Positions 19,276 through 28,146 are shown, counted from the stretch's first letter. The stretch is DNA of 64,000 bases from Bacteroidota bacterium (GCA_003389385.1 QQVM01000020.1:186001-250000); one strand, 5' to 3'. A program made the numbers and translations. Notes: a model not told the origin generated them from the letters alone.

Positions 19276-20367
19276 ATGAGCCAGTTAAAAGAAAATATAA
19301 GCATAATAGGTCAAACACATTTTCCGGCTATCTCCATTATTCTGCCACTTGCAGAAGGAAATGCGCGTGTGAAGGTTGCAAAGGATAGACTGAATACTTT
19401 GATAGAGCAAGCAGCCGTTGTCATGCTGAAAAAGTACAGCAAGCAAAAGACCGATGAAATGATTGATCGTATGCGCCGGACGGTGAATAAAATTGACTTT
19501 TCATCCAGTGCAGGTTCATTGGCGCTTTTTGTATCACCGGAATCAGACCGTGTAGTTCATTTACCATATTTTGCAGATGAGAAGGTTGTAGTGGACTCTT
19601 CATTTCAGGTGAGGGATTTAATCTATTCTGCCAAGCTCAATAAAAATTATTTGTTGGTGATAATATCCAGAAATAATGTGAAAACACTATTTGGATACGG
19701 AAGTATACTTCTCCCTATTGAGTTTGATGGTATGCCTGATAATGTCAATGAAATCAGGAATGAAAGAAGCTTTCCCGGATGGGACTATCTTGATACAAAT
19801 GCTTATGAGGAGAAAAACCTGAAAAACTATCTGAGATTCATAGATGAAGTGATTGAGGAAAATATCAAGTCTTCGAATTTGAATCTGATCATGACCGGCG
19901 ACATAAAAATTCTGGCCTACTTTCGAAATCATTCTAGGAATCGCGACAGGCTGATCGGCGAAATAGAAGGAAATTACGAAAAACATTCCCTAGCCCGGTT
20001 AAGTGCTCTGATTGAACCGCTTCTCAATAAGCTTATTTTGCAGGATCAGGAAGATGCGTTGAAGCTGCTTGAGCAATCAGTGAGTTCAGGAAATTTTTCG
20101 GCCGGAATTTCTCAGGTCTGGCGTGCTGCTGCTGAAGGCAGGGGCAGGTTGTTGCTGGTTGAAAAAGACTATTTTCAAAAAGCAGGTTTTGGCAAAGACA
20201 GCTATACTTTGATCTTAGATGAACTTGCTGATTCATCCCATAATGTTGTAGTCGACGCTGTGGACGATATCATTGAATTGGTACTAAAGCATAATGGTGA
20301 CGTTGTGTTTTTTGAAAAGGACACTCTCGCGAAATTTCAACGTATTGCAATTGTAAATCGCTACTGA
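19276..20367 (+). CDS. Balon-like ribosome hibernation factor (baeRF family 3)
   Basis: 363 residues without signal peptide or membrane helix. Overall architecture matches the bacterial archaeo-eukaryotic release factor family 3 (baeRF3): an N-terminal alpha/beta domain (PAISIILPLAEGNARVKVAKDRL), a central domain (VVDSSFQVRDLIYS) and a C-terminal domain ending in VDAVDDIIELVLKHNGDVVFF. Balon of Psychrobacter and its mycobacterial homologue belong to this group and occupy the ribosomal A site during cold or starvation-induced hibernation. I see no GGQ peptide-release motif, which agrees with a hibernation rather than a termination role. Neighbouring USP and Hsp20 genes support a dormancy function. 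Family by recognition, mechanism by inference. Confidence 0.75.
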   Translation: MSQLKENISIIGQTHFPAISIILPLAEGNARVKVAKDRLNTLIEQAAVVMLKKYSKQKTDEMIDRMRRTVNKIDFSSSAGSLALFVSPESDRVVHLPYFADEKVVVDSSFQVRDLIYSAKLNKNYLLVIISRNNVKTLFGYGSILLPIEFDGMPDNVNEIRNERSFPGWDYLDTNAYEEKNLKNYLRFIDEVIEENIKSSNLNLIMTGDIKILAYFRNHSRNRDRLIGEIEGNYEKHSLARLSALIEPLLNKLILQDQEDALKLLEQSVSSGNFSAGISQVWRAAAEGRGRLLLVEKDYFQKAGFGKDSYTLILDELADSSHNVVVDAVDDIIELVLKHNGDVVFFEKDTLAKFQRIAIVNRY

Positions 20368-20423
20368 ACGAAATATTTGACCCGGATAATATTATTTTAA
20401 TAAATTTCCTGAAAACCCAAATT

Positions 20424-21257
20424 ATGAAAACATTTCTTGTGCCTACGGATTTTTCTGAAAATGCTCTTCATGCTGCCAGATATGCTCTGACGATGAACAG
20501 GAAAATGAAGGCGAAAATTGTACTGTTTCACTCTTACGTGGTGCCTGTTTACGCAAGTGATATCCCTGTGATTGTTCCCATTGATGCAGAACTGCTGAAA
20601 GCAGGAGAAGAGTCATGCAGAAGGCTTCATGCAGCAATGCGTGCTGAATTTCCTGAGTCGGAGATAATAATGGACATCAAGCAGGGATATCCGGAGGAGG
20701 AGATAATTGAGGCGGCATCAAGTCACAAAGCAGACCTGATCATTATGGGTACAAAAGGAGCAAGTGGTCTGAGAGAGACTTTAATCGGAACCATTACTGC
20801 TTCGGTGATGGAAAATGCAACTTGTCCTGTCATGGCAGTTCCTTTTGAAACTGTTTTCAAGCCATTCGAAAGATTTGTTTTCGCGACAAATTACGCTGAA
20901 GGTGATTTCAGATATGTAGAGCAGGTACTAGAATTTGTGAAAGCTTTCGACGCAACATTAGTGCTCTTGCATATTTCTTCCGGGGAAATTGAAAAATCAT
21001 ACGAGTATGAAGCTATTGAAAGGTTTAAGGAGAGAATTAAGGACGACAGTGCTTATTCAAGACTTGAAATTAAGCTGATAGAAAGCACCGACGTATATGA
21101 AGTGCTGAATAAATTCATTGTAGATTCTAAAGCGGATGTAGTAGCAATGACAATGAGGAAAAGATCATTTATCCAGAAGCTTTTCAGCCGGTCAGTAACC
21201 AAAAGAATGGCTTATCATACTCACATTCCTTTGATTGCATTCCGGGCTGCAGATTGA
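20424..21257 (+). CDS. Universal stress protein, two UspA domains (copy 1)
   Basis: 277 residues with two tandem UspA domains. The first (about 1-145) starts KTFLVPTDFSENALHAARYA and carries the ATP-binding signature G-2X-G-9X-GT (GTKGASGLRETLIGT), so it should bind ATP. The second (about 148-275) starts FVFATNYAEGDF and has a divergent motif (MRKRSFIQKLFSRSVTKRMAYH), so nucleotide binding there is doubtful. Cytosolic. USPs of this tandem type support survival during energy limitation. It closely resembles the USP at 34401 (same RSxTKxxAYHxHIPL ending), indicating paralogy within the window. It follows the baeRF3 gene by 56 bp. Confidence 0.9.
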   Translation: MKTFLVPTDFSENALHAARYALTMNRKMKAKIVLFHSYVVPVYASDIPVIVPIDAELLKAGEESCRRLHAAMRAEFPESEIIMDIKQGYPEEEIIEAASSHKADLIIMGTKGASGLRETLIGTITASVMENATCPVMAVPFETVFKPFERFVFATNYAEGDFRYVEQVLEFVKAFDATLVLLHISSGEIEKSYEYEAIERFKERIKDDSAYSRLEIKLIESTDVYEVLNKFIVDSKADVVAMTMRKRSFIQKLFSRSVTKRMAYHTHIPLIAFRAAD

Positions 21258-21323
21258 ACTTGTCTTCAATTTTTTGTAATTTCAGTTAATTTATTTAAAG
21301 TCGTTTACAACTCATTTTAATAT

Positions 21324-22430
21324 ATGAATAAGAAAAGCAAATGGTCGATCAATCTTGGTCGTATTGCAGGAATCGAAGTGAGGATTCACTGGACATTCTT
21401 CATCCTGTTTTTATATGTATTGATTGTAGGCCGTTCCCAGGGACAAAACCTGTCAGACAGTTTGATGATGCTGGCATTCATTCTCGCGGTGTTTTTTTGT
21501 GTCACCCTGCATGAGTTTGGCCATGCTTTAATGGCTAAAAAATTCGGTTGCAAAACGCGTGACATCACACTGTTGCCAATCGGAGGCTTGGCCCGAATGA
21601 ACCGGCTTCCGGAAAATCCTTCACAGGAAATGCTTGTTGCACTCGCCGGGCCTTTTGTTAATTTGGTGATTGCCGTGATTCTATATGTGTGGCTTTCATT
21701 GAATGACGGCCTCACGGAGTTGATTGATTTCGCTAAGCTGGATGCAGAAAATTTTTTTCCTGCGCTTTTTGTCGCCAATGTCGTACTCGCGGTCTTCAAT
21801 CTGATTCCTGCTTTTCCAATGGACGGAGGCAGGGTGCTTAGGGCCTTGTTAAGCATGCGATTGCCCCGGCATAAAGCCACAAGGATCGCGGGAGGTGTTG
21901 GCCAGTTCATTGCGATATTATTCGTTTTCATCGGCCTGTTTTATAATCCCTTTCTTGTATTCATCGGTGTGTTTATCTTTTTAGGCGCTCAGATAGAGAC
22001 AGACTATTATCAGTCAAAATATCTTTTGAGAACGTTTCGAATAGGGGATGCCATGATTCACCAGTTTAAGCCTCTGCACCCTTCGGAACCGCTTTCTGCA
22101 GCTGTGAATGCGCTCCTTGACGGACATGCTTCAGAATTCGTCGTGCAGGATAATTCAGAACCTGCAGGAATACTCACCAGAAAGATAATTCTAGAAGCCT
22201 TAAAAACTCATGGACTTGATGTGCCGATTTCACAGGTGATGGAAAAGAATTTCAGTGTTGCAGAAGAAGAGGGTTTGCTCGACAAAGCCTATGAAAAAAT
22301 GAGAATGAATAATATCAGCATCATGCCGGTTGTGAAAGGAAAGAAACTCGTAGGACTGATTGATATGGAGAATATAATGGAATTCCTGCTGGTTAGGGCG
22401 GCCATTGCAAATAATAAAAAGCTATCTTGA
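21324..22430 (+). CDS. Site-2 protease family (M50) metalloprotease with CBS pair
   Basis: 368 residues. The membrane domain (about 1-235, six helices) carries the zinc motif HEFGH (63-67) and the second ligand motif NLIPAFPMDGG (D167), so the protease should be active. The C-terminus (about 240-355) is a pair of CBS domains, which in other proteins sense adenylate nucleotides. The family performs intramembrane cleavage, often releasing regulators. M50-CBS proteases beside USPs recur in low-oxygen regulons, including the mycobacterial DosR set. The substrate is unknown; energy-dependent control through CBS is an inference. Confidence 0.9.
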   Translation: MNKKSKWSINLGRIAGIEVRIHWTFFILFLYVLIVGRSQGQNLSDSLMMLAFILAVFFCVTLHEFGHALMAKKFGCKTRDITLLPIGGLARMNRLPENPSQEMLVALAGPFVNLVIAVILYVWLSLNDGLTELIDFAKLDAENFFPALFVANVVLAVFNLIPAFPMDGGRVLRALLSMRLPRHKATRIAGGVGQFIAILFVFIGLFYNPFLVFIGVFIFLGAQIETDYYQSKYLLRTFRIGDAMIHQFKPLHPSEPLSAAVNALLDGHASEFVVQDNSEPAGILTRKIILEALKTHGLDVPISQVMEKNFSVAEEEGLLDKAYEKMRMNNISIMPVVKGKKLVGLIDMENIMEFLLVRAAIANNKKLS

Positions 22431-22450
22431 ATTGGATGTGTTATTCCGGA

Positions 22451-22984
22451 TCACCACTTTTTTGATATGATGTCTATTTTTCCGAAGACTGCTCCTGCTT
22501 CTATCCTATAGGCCGGTTGATCCGATTTGTATGCAGCAGTTGTATAATTTGAATTCCCAATCATGGCCACACTTCTGCCGGGGGCATTCACCGCCCCGAA
22601 TACTGTACTCATTTCAACAATGGCAGGAATGCTGTCATTGAGGATGAGTGTGGCATTACCGAAAACCACACCGACTTCTATTTTTTTATTTTGAACAGGT
22701 ACTTCAGCTTTAAACAAGTCCACGGTTCCTGTGCCGAATACAAAGCCATATTCCTTTTCATCGCTGGAATATTTCATTTCCTGTTCGCTGAATACCGCGC
22801 TGCTGGATGATCGGGATTTCCACGTGCTTCCGCTGATTACTTTGATTCCCCAGTAAATAAGTAGAAGCCCGATGATGACTCTGAAAAATGGGAACTGTAT
22901 ATGAAAAACTTCTTTGAGTATAATCGAAACTCCAAGCAGGATGATGATTATTCCCCAAAATGTTGCTGACGATAAGAAGCTCAT
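22451..22984 (-). CDS. LiaF-like membrane protein
   Basis: 177 residues: two N-terminal membrane hairpins (FWGIIIILLGVSIIL, FRVIIGLLLIYWGIKVI), a Ser-rich linker, then a beta-helical cytoplasmic-type domain (VVFGNATLILNDSIPAIVEMSTVFGAVNAP) typical of LiaF/VraT-like and toast_rack proteins. LiaF in Firmicutes inhibits an envelope-stress sensor kinase; in Bacteroidota the role is not established. It is convergent with the M50-CBS gene and 35 bp upstream (on the minus strand) of the MlaD-like gene, so it could begin or belong to an envelope cluster on the minus strand. Confidence 0.75.
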   Translation of the reverse strand: MSFLSSATFWGIIIILLGVSIILKEVFHIQFPFFRVIIGLLLIYWGIKVISGSTWKSRSSSSAVFSEQEMKYSSDEKEYGFVFGTGTVDLFKAEVPVQNKKIEVGVVFGNATLILNDSIPAIVEMSTVFGAVNAPGRSVAMIGNSNYTTAAYKSDQPAYRIEAGAVFGKIDIISKKW

Positions 22985-23019
22985 GAGTTTGAATTTTTAT
23001 GAAACAAAATTATCGGAAT

Positions 23020-23985
23020 TTACTTAGTTGTTTTACTCTTCTTGAAATATTTTCTGAAAAGGAAGTTATCCTCCAGCGCTTTTGTAAGTTCATTAATTCC
23101 GGCAGCACTTGAATCTATGTTTGCAAGTGAGTTTTTCAGATGTATGGCACTGACGGAATCACGGAGCAATACTGAGGCAATGTTGTCTTCCTTCTCTAGT
23201 TGTGCAATTGTGCCGCGCAGAAGCTGACTTGTTTCCTGCAGATTCACGCTTGTTTCGTTGATAGAGTTCATTGTTTTCAGGAAAGTAATATGTAACTCGC
23301 TGCTGTCTTTTGACATGCTGCCTAAAAGCCCTTCACCCTTTTGTATCCCGGAACTAAGCTGATTAATAGCCGAACTTGCCTGCCTGAGATTTGCTGAAAT
23401 TATTTCGAGGTTTTTAAGAGTGTTGATTATGTTGCTTCCTGATGTAGTGTCTGAGAGAAGTGAAATAACAGTTCCCTGTCCACCTTTCAATTCGCCAGAT
23501 ATTTTTTTCAGATCTTCTGAAACCCTCGAAATGTTTTCATTTGTTACACTCAATGTGCTGAGCATTTGATCTGTATTCACAAGTGTATGTGAACTGATCA
23601 TATCGCCTTCTTGGATAAATCCTGCCTCGGATGTTCCTGGACTGATATTTATAAGCCTGTTACCAATCAGTCCGTCAGTTCCTATGCTCGCCGTAGAATT
23701 TTTCCGGATATAAGCTGCAGCACTTTTATCAAGAACCATGCTGACTAAAATTCCGGAGTCACCCTGAATTTTCACTTCTTCAACCGTACCGACTATAATT
23801 CCCGAGTATCTTACATTGTTTCCTTTCTGAAGGCCTTCCACATTATCAAAGCTGGTATAGAGTTTAATGTTGTTGCCAAAGAGATTCCGGTTATCACCGA
23901 TAAAATACATACCGCTGATGAAAAGAATGAGTCCGGCAATGATAAAAATTCCAAGCCTGACTTTATTTCCGCTTTCCAAGTCCAT
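23020..23985 (-). CDS. MlaD/MCE family lipid-transport protein
   Basis: The ORF opens at 24066, but Met28 (23985, MDLESGNKVRLGIFII) is the natural start, giving 321 residues and a 23-bp overlap with the ATPase gene. One membrane helix (about 10-30) anchors an MCE domain (GLQKGNNVRYSGIIVGTVEEV, about 45-125) followed by a long coiled-coil tail. MCE proteins hold hydrophobic ligands such as phospholipids in the periplasm and work with MlaE/MlaF-type ABC partners, encoded just upstream in the same operon. The order permease, ATPase, MCE is the usual Mla layout in Bacteroidota. Confidence 0.88.
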   Translation of the reverse strand: MDLESGNKVRLGIFIIAGLILFISGMYFIGDNRNLFGNNIKLYTSFDNVEGLQKGNNVRYSGIIVGTVEEVKIQGDSGILVSMVLDKSAAAYIRKNSTASIGTDGLIGNRLINISPGTSEAGFIQEGDMISSHTLVNTDQMLSTLSVTNENISRVSEDLKKISGELKGGQGTVISLLSDTTSGSNIINTLKNLEIISANLRQASSAINQLSSGIQKGEGLLGSMSKDSSELHITFLKTMNSINETSVNLQETSQLLRGTIAQLEKEDNIASVLLRDSVSAIHLKNSLANIDSSAAGINELTKALEDNFLFRKYFKKSKTTK

Positions 23986-24742
23986 GTGTAAAGAATGTTT
24001 TGATTTTTTCGTCTTCGCTGTTTTGAAGTTCTTCGAATGTACCCTCCGCATAATTGGTCCCGTCAATCAGTGCGACCAGACGATTTCCAGTAATTCTTGC
24101 GCAATACATGTCATGCGATATTGTTATGGATGATGTGTTGTATTTGTTCTGCATTTCCAGCATCAGCTTGCTTATTTCACTGCTGGTAAAGGGATCCAGA
24201 CCTGTAGTTGGTTCATCATAAAAGACAATTTCAGGTTTCAAGACCAATGCCCGGGCAAGCCCGACTCGTTTTTTCATTCCACCAGATAATTCGGATGGTA
24301 GCAGATTGATTGCATAATACAATCCGACGTTGTCCAGTGTTTCTTTGATGATATCATCCATTTCTGACTTACGAAGGTCTGGCCTGTTTCTTCGAAGCGG
24401 AAACTCAAGGTTTTCTCCTACAGTCATGCTGTCATACAAAGCACTGCTCTGAAAAACAAATCCCATCTTTACCCGTAATGCATCCAACTCCACAGCATTT
24501 AAATCCTTTATCTCCTGTCCCAGCACTTTAATTGAGCCACTGTCGTACTTCATAAGGCCAACCGCACATTTTATCATCACAGATTTACCTGAGCCGGATC
24601 TTCCCAGTACAACAATGTTTTCTCCTTTATAGAGTGTGAGGCTGAAGTTACGCAGAACATGATTGCTGCCGAAAGATTTATTCAGATTCTTTATTTCCAG
24701 AACAGATTCCATATTTTCATCCTGTATTTTAAGTGATGCCAA
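23963..24742 (-). CDS. ABC transporter ATPase, MlaF-like
   Basis: 259 residues with a complete ATPase set: Walker A GRSGSGKS (about 52), Q-loop FVFQSSALYDSM, signature LSGGMKKR, Walker B VFYDEPTTGLDP and H-loop SHD. The SALYDSMTVxENLxFPL block is typical of MlaF rather than of exporter ATPases. It would drive lipid trafficking between the membranes together with the MlaE-like permease (14-bp overlap upstream) and the MCE protein (overlap downstream). The start could be Met11 (24712), which would remove the upstream overlap. Confidence 0.9.
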   Translation of the reverse strand: MASLKIQDENMESVLEIKNLNKSFGSNHVLRNFSLTLYKGENIVVLGRSGSGKSVMIKCAVGLMKYDSGSIKVLGQEIKDLNAVELDALRVKMGFVFQSSALYDSMTVGENLEFPLRRNRPDLRKSEMDDIIKETLDNVGLYYAINLLPSELSGGMKKRVGLARALVLKPEIVFYDEPTTGLDPFTSSEISKLMLEMQNKYNTSSITISHDMYCARITGNRLVALIDGTNYAEGTFEELQNSEDEKIKTFFTHGLGKRK

Positions 24743-25535
24743 GGAAATCCGCTATTTGTACGGCAATCAGGTCTATTATGAAGATCAGCAGAGATGAAAC
24801 AACTACTGCTGAATTGGCTGAGCGTCCAACGCCTTCAGTTCCTTTTTGAGAATGATATCCTTTGTAGCAACCTACTAGGCCAATGGCAAAACCGAAAAAG
24901 AATGATTTGACAAAGGCAGGTAAGGCATCGGCGTATTCAAGTGATTCAAATACTTGTTGGTAAAATAACTTAAAGCTAACCGTATCACCAATGTTCACTC
25001 CTAAATATGATCCGTAAAGCGCAATAGCATCTCCTGTCACCACAAGCACAGGGAGCATAAATGTGGTGGCAATGATTCTCGTAACCACAATGTACTTGAA
25101 TGGGTTGGTTCCGGATACTTCCATTGCATCCAATTGTTCTGTCACTTTCATGGAGCCAAGTTCTGCCCCAATACTGGATCCGATTTTCCCTGCACAAATC
25201 AATGCAGTTAATACAGGTCCGATTTCACGGATAATAGAAATGCCTACCATGGCCGGAAGCCATGCTTCCGCTCCAAATCGCTCAAGGGTTGGGCGGCTCT
25301 GAATTGTCAGGACCAGTCCGATAATAAAGGTGGTGATCCCAACCAGGGGAAAGGATTTGTACCCCAGAAGAAAGCATTGACGAACAACTTCCCTGAATTC
25401 ATACGGTCGTCTCCAAAATTCCCTGAAAAATCTTATCGTAAACCGGCCAATATCTCCTGTTTCTTCAAGTTGCTTTTTCCACTTTAAAGGCAATAATTGC
25501 TTCACGAGTTTAATAAATAAGCTGCCCCCAACCAT
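24729..25535 (-). CDS. ABC transporter permease, MlaE-like
   Basis: 268 residues of the MlaE/PF02405 permease family: five to six membrane helices, with the conserved block ICAGKIGSSIGAELGSMKVTEQLDAMEVSG in the middle and GLVGCYKGYHSQKGTEGVGRSANSAVV near the end. First gene of the minus-strand mlaEFD-like operon. With MlaF and MCE partners it should form an inner-membrane complex that maintains outer-membrane lipid asymmetry. The 261 bp upstream are shared divergently with the DUF2892 gene. Confidence 0.9.
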   Translation of the reverse strand: MVGGSLFIKLVKQLLPLKWKKQLEETGDIGRFTIRFFREFWRRPYEFREVVRQCFLLGYKSFPLVGITTFIIGLVLTIQSRPTLERFGAEAWLPAMVGISIIREIGPVLTALICAGKIGSSIGAELGSMKVTEQLDAMEVSGTNPFKYIVVTRIIATTFMLPVLVVTGDAIALYGSYLGVNIGDTVSFKLFYQQVFESLEYADALPAFVKSFFFGFAIGLVGCYKGYHSQKGTEGVGRSANSAVVVSSLLIFIIDLIAVQIADFLGIT

Positions 25536-25727
25536 GCTTTTTCATGGTAAGCCGGGAGCCATTGCTAATGTATGAAATTCTGATAACAGAGTTTGAAAGT
25601 TACCCTGCAATCTGCATCTTCTTTGAATCTTTTTAAAGGTAAATTATTGTTGTTTCCTTTAACCAAATTAAGCATGAGTTAAATCATAAAATATCCTGGA
25701 TACTTATGATGTATGATTTATTAATCA

Positions 25728-25770
25728 TGACCGAATGCATATTTCATGGAATGTAAAGCATGTAAATTTA
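25728..25770 (+). promoter_or_regulatory. Weak FNR-type promoter candidate before DUF2892 gene
   Basis: TGACCGAATGCA (25728-25739; one good half-site) precedes TAAATTTA (25763-25770) with the 35-bp offset seen at the stronger boxes. An overlapping palindrome TGATT-TATT-AATCA lies at 25714-25727. Support is from geometry only. Confidence 0.3.
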
Positions 25771-25796
25771 GATCGAACAATTAAAATTCTATTATC

Positions 25797-26012
25797 ATGA
25801 AAGCTAATATGGGTAAAACGGATCGAATGATCAGAACTATGCTTGCAATAGTCTTTTTGGCATTCTACGCCTTGGAGGTAGTCACAGGATTTGCCGGAAT
25901 TGTATTGATTGTACTTGCTCTTGTTTTTGTGGCGACCAGTTTAATCTCATTTTGTCCCTTATATCTTCCGTTCGGATTAAGCACTTGCCGGAAGAGTGGC
26001 AAGTCGGCCTGA
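25797..26012 (+). CDS. DUF2892 small membrane protein
   Basis: 71 residues with two membrane helices (MLAIVFLAFYALEVV, IVLIVLALVFVATSLI) and the ending FCPLYLPFGLSTC characteristic of the DUF2892/YgaP-type membrane module. In other bacteria this module is sometimes fused to rhodanese domains, hence a suspected link to sulfur chemistry; nothing here shows this. A single-gene unit with its own upstream region. Convergent with the TerB-like gene. Confidence 0.75.
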   Translation: MKANMGKTDRMIRTMLAIVFLAFYALEVVTGFAGIVLIVLALVFVATSLISFCPLYLPFGLSTCRKSGKSA

Positions 26013-26036
26013 ATCTTGTCTTGGCAATTTGTGAAG

Positions 26037-26429
26037 TCATAAAGAATCAAGTTCTGATTTGACCCGATCAAGCAGTTTTTTTTCTTTTGAATTGATTCCA
26101 TGAAAGGAGCTTGCCAACCCGGTGGAAAGCTTCATGCATACATTTTTCAACTTATCGTCAAAAGAATATTTATATTCTTGTATAAAATTTAAGAATGAAT
26201 CGAGTGCTGTTTCCGGATCTGGTCTGTTCTCATCAAGGAAATCAAATTCAAACTCTGTATAATATGCGAGATCTGTGCCGTATTCGTCATTATAATTCTC
26301 CAGTGGCAACAATTCATCTTTTACAGATTGCTTCAGGGCGATTCTTTCCTTTTCGCTGATTGCACCATCAATATCGGCAATAGCATATAATAGCTTTCCA
26401 AGTTCTATATAGAAACGCCTGGCAATCAT
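26037..26429 (-). CDS. TerB-like domain protein
   Basis: 130 residues, helical, with the pattern LLYAIADIDGAISEKERIALKQ typical of TerB-like proteins, in which an acidic loop can bind metal. No signal peptide. Tellurite-resistance association is historical; most TerB-like proteins have no known function. It is divergent from the phosphoribosyltransferase gene with 93 bp between them. Confidence 0.6.
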   Translation of the reverse strand: MIARRFYIELGKLLYAIADIDGAISEKERIALKQSVKDELLPLENYNDEYGTDLAYYTEFEFDFLDENRPDPETALDSFLNFIQEYKYSFDDKLKNVCMKLSTGLASSFHGINSKEKKLLDRVKSELDSL

Positions 26430-26522
26430 ATCTGCTATAATTGATCTCTGATATTAAATTTACGAAAAAATATTTTTTTTTCCTTTTGAATTAATCAAAA
26501 CATCTAATTTAGCTTACGATTT

Positions 26523-27191
26523 GTGAAGAACAGAATTAAACAATTTTTTGAATCCCGGGAGAGTGCAGGGGAGGAGCTTTCACAAAAACTGTGGAAGTAC
26601 AGAAATGGTCGCACCGTTGTGATTGGAATACCGAGAGGAGGTGTTCCTCTGGCAGCTGTTGTGGCTAAAAATCTGAATTTGCCTTTGGATGTTGCAGTAG
26701 TTAAAAAAATTGGACACCCTTCAAATCCTGAACTGGCTATCGGTGCGGTCAGTTCTGAGGGATTAATATTGGATCCGGAAGCAGCTAAAATTCCTGAAGA
26801 TATTTTGATGGAAAGAATCAAAACTGTCAAGGAGCAGGTGAAAAGACAAAATGAACTCTATCGTGGCCAGATTAAAGAACAAAAACTTGACGGTGTAAGG
26901 GTGATTGTTATAGACGATGGAATGGCTACAGGAAATACCATGAGAGCAACTCTGAATTTATTGAGAAAAAAAAATCCGGCAAGCATTATTCTGGCTGTGC
27001 CTGTTGCTTCCCGGGAGAGTGTCAGGAAAACGCGCTTCATAGCAGACGAATTTATTTGTCTTATGGAGCCTGATTTATTTTTCAGCGTTGGGCAGTTTTT
27101 CAGGGATTTCAGAGCGGTTTCAGACAAAGAAGTTTCCCGGCTGATTGCTGATGCCAATAAAGGTAGGAATTCAGGCTTTGGGTATTTCTGA
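26523..27191 (+). CDS. Phosphoribosyltransferase family protein
   Basis: 222 residues starting at a GTG codon (GTG AAG AAC), the only plausible start before the first conserved block. It shows the type I PRTase PRPP-binding motif VIVIDDGMATGNTM (about 123-136) and the N-terminal GIPRGGVPLAAVVA block of a widespread stress-associated PRTase family that also occurs fused to alpha/beta hydrolases. Acceptor base unknown. Homologous PRTases sit in low-oxygen regulons beside Hsp20 and USP genes, as here. Its 3' end overlaps the convergent 27171-27569 gene by 21 bp. Confidence 0.85.
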   Translation: MKNRIKQFFESRESAGEELSQKLWKYRNGRTVVIGIPRGGVPLAAVVAKNLNLPLDVAVVKKIGHPSNPELAIGAVSSEGLILDPEAAKIPEDILMERIKTVKEQVKRQNELYRGQIKEQKLDGVRVIVIDDGMATGNTMRATLNLLRKKNPASIILAVPVASRESVRKTRFIADEFICLMEPDLFFSVGQFFRDFRAVSDKEVSRLIADANKGRNSGFGYF

Positions 27192-27569
27192 TTCAGCTGA
27201 TGGATCACTTTCATTGGAATGATCATCTTCCTCATGCTCGTCTTTTCCTGAGCTGAATTTTTCCTTCATCTGATAAAATATTTTCTGAACCCATTCAATA
27301 ATCTTGCTTTCAAGACTCAGTTCTTTCTTCCTGATCCATCTTTGCGCAAAGAAAGTGACTGCAACCAATAAAGCTCTCTTTAAAAAAGTATTGGCATTCA
27401 AATCCACACCTGTAATGGATGAAAATGAATTGATCATAACCTTGGCTGGTGAAAAGTTTTCGCGAATTTCAGTGAAGCGGTTTTTTATCACAGTTTCTTT
27501 CGCACAGCAGACTTTCTCCAGACGCTGTATCTCATCCAATAGTTGTTTGCTGTTTTCAATCATAATCAT
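27171..27569 (-). CDS. Uncharacterised protein, third gene of YtxH/holin operon
   Basis: 132 residues. The N-terminal half is helical with coiled-coil character (QLLDEIQRLEKVCCAKETVI). A short hydrophobic stretch lies in the middle (FLKRALLVAVTFFAQRW), and the C-terminus is strongly acidic (DEHEEDDHSNESDPSAESE). The start overlaps the upstream holin-like gene by 14 bp, so it is cotranscribed. By position it parallels the small third protein of the E. coli yqjDEK unit; this is analogy, not demonstrated homology. Confidence 0.6.
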   Translation of the reverse strand: MIMIENSKQLLDEIQRLEKVCCAKETVIKNRFTEIRENFSPAKVMINSFSSITGVDLNANTFLKRALLVAVTFFAQRWIRKKELSLESKIIEWVQKIFYQMKEKFSSGKDEHEEDDHSNESDPSAESEIPKA

Positions 27570-27915
27570 CAGGTTTATTGCAAAGAATGCGTATCAGATA
27601 GTTCCGAAGCGGTTTAATAACCCAGGTTCTTCGCATCATAAATATTAAAACAGCACAGAGGAGATAAAATAATGTGACCAGGGAATATCCCGCTAAGGGC
27701 GAATTGAGCCATTGAGATATTGCCATTGCCATTACCATACTGAGGAAAATGACGAAAAGGAAAAGGAGGAAGCCGATAATTAAAACTGCCATAACCCTGG
27801 CAGCAAGAGAGCTGCCATGGTTAATGGCTTTCAATTTGCTTAATTCAGTCCGGGCTTCTAAATATTCCTTTACATGGCTGATGAATTCATCAACCATTGT
27901 GTTGAGTTTATCCAT
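27556..27915 (-). CDS. Phage-holin-superfamily (YqjE-like) membrane protein
   Basis: 119 residues. An amphipathic N-terminal helix (VDEFISHVKEYLEARTELSKLK) is followed by two strong membrane helices (VMAVLIIGFLLFLFVIFLSMVM, YSLVTLFYLLCAVLIFMM), the layout of YqjE-like proteins placed in holin superfamily III. Despite the name these are housekeeping inner-membrane proteins, and there is no phage context. Second gene of the three-gene minus-strand operon headed by the YtxH gene 15 bp upstream. Confidence 0.75.
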   Translation of the reverse strand: MDKLNTMVDEFISHVKEYLEARTELSKLKAINHGSSLAARVMAVLIIGFLLFLFVIFLSMVMAMAISQWLNSPLAGYSLVTLFYLLCAVLIFMMRRTWVIKPLRNYLIRILCNKPDDYD

Positions 27916-27930
27916 AAAAGCTTAGAATGC

Positions 27931-28146
27931 TCAGACAAGTTCTTCTTCTTCAACAGAATGCTTGTCGGTTACCTTGCGTATACCGTCTTTGATTTTGCTT
28001 TTTGCTTTTTCAGCATACTTCTTGGCTTCCTCAGCAATCTTATGCCTGGTTTCACTGCCTTTGTCAGGTGCAAATAAAATTCCTAACAATGCTCCGGCGG
28101 CTGCTCCGCCTAAAAGAGCTAAAATGATTTTAGAGTTGTTGTCCAT
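27931..28146 (-). CDS. YtxH domain protein
   Basis: 71 residues: an N-terminal glycine/alanine-rich membrane helix ([20 protein letters not shown], the YtxH signature) followed by a charged amphipathic helix ([20 protein letters not shown]). Membrane-tethered small stress protein. It heads an operon with the holin-like and coiled-coil genes, and a perfect FNR-type box lies 104 bp upstream. The trio resembles E. coli yqjD-yqjE-yqjK in layout; YqjD tethers ribosomes to the membrane in stationary phase, but that activity here is only a hypothesis. Confidence 0.8.
   Translation of the reverse strand: MDNNSKIILALLGGAAAGALLGILFAPDKGSETRHKIAEEAKKYAEKAKSKIKDGIRKVTDKHSVEEEELV

Noticed and set aside
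20378-20389. TGACCCGGATAA as an FNR box before the USP at 20424
   Set aside because: Only one half-site matches and no -7 element lies at the 35-bp offset; the gene is probably transcribed from 18.7 kb.
23985-24066. Longer N-terminus of the MlaD-like protein given by the ORF track
   Set aside because: The extra 27 residues are basic, non-conserved and read through the end of the ATPase gene; Met28 precedes the membrane anchor directly.
27556-27915. Holin-like gene as a sign of prophage
   Set aside because: No other phage gene is present, and the protein is of the YqjE-like chromosomal type in an operon with YtxH.
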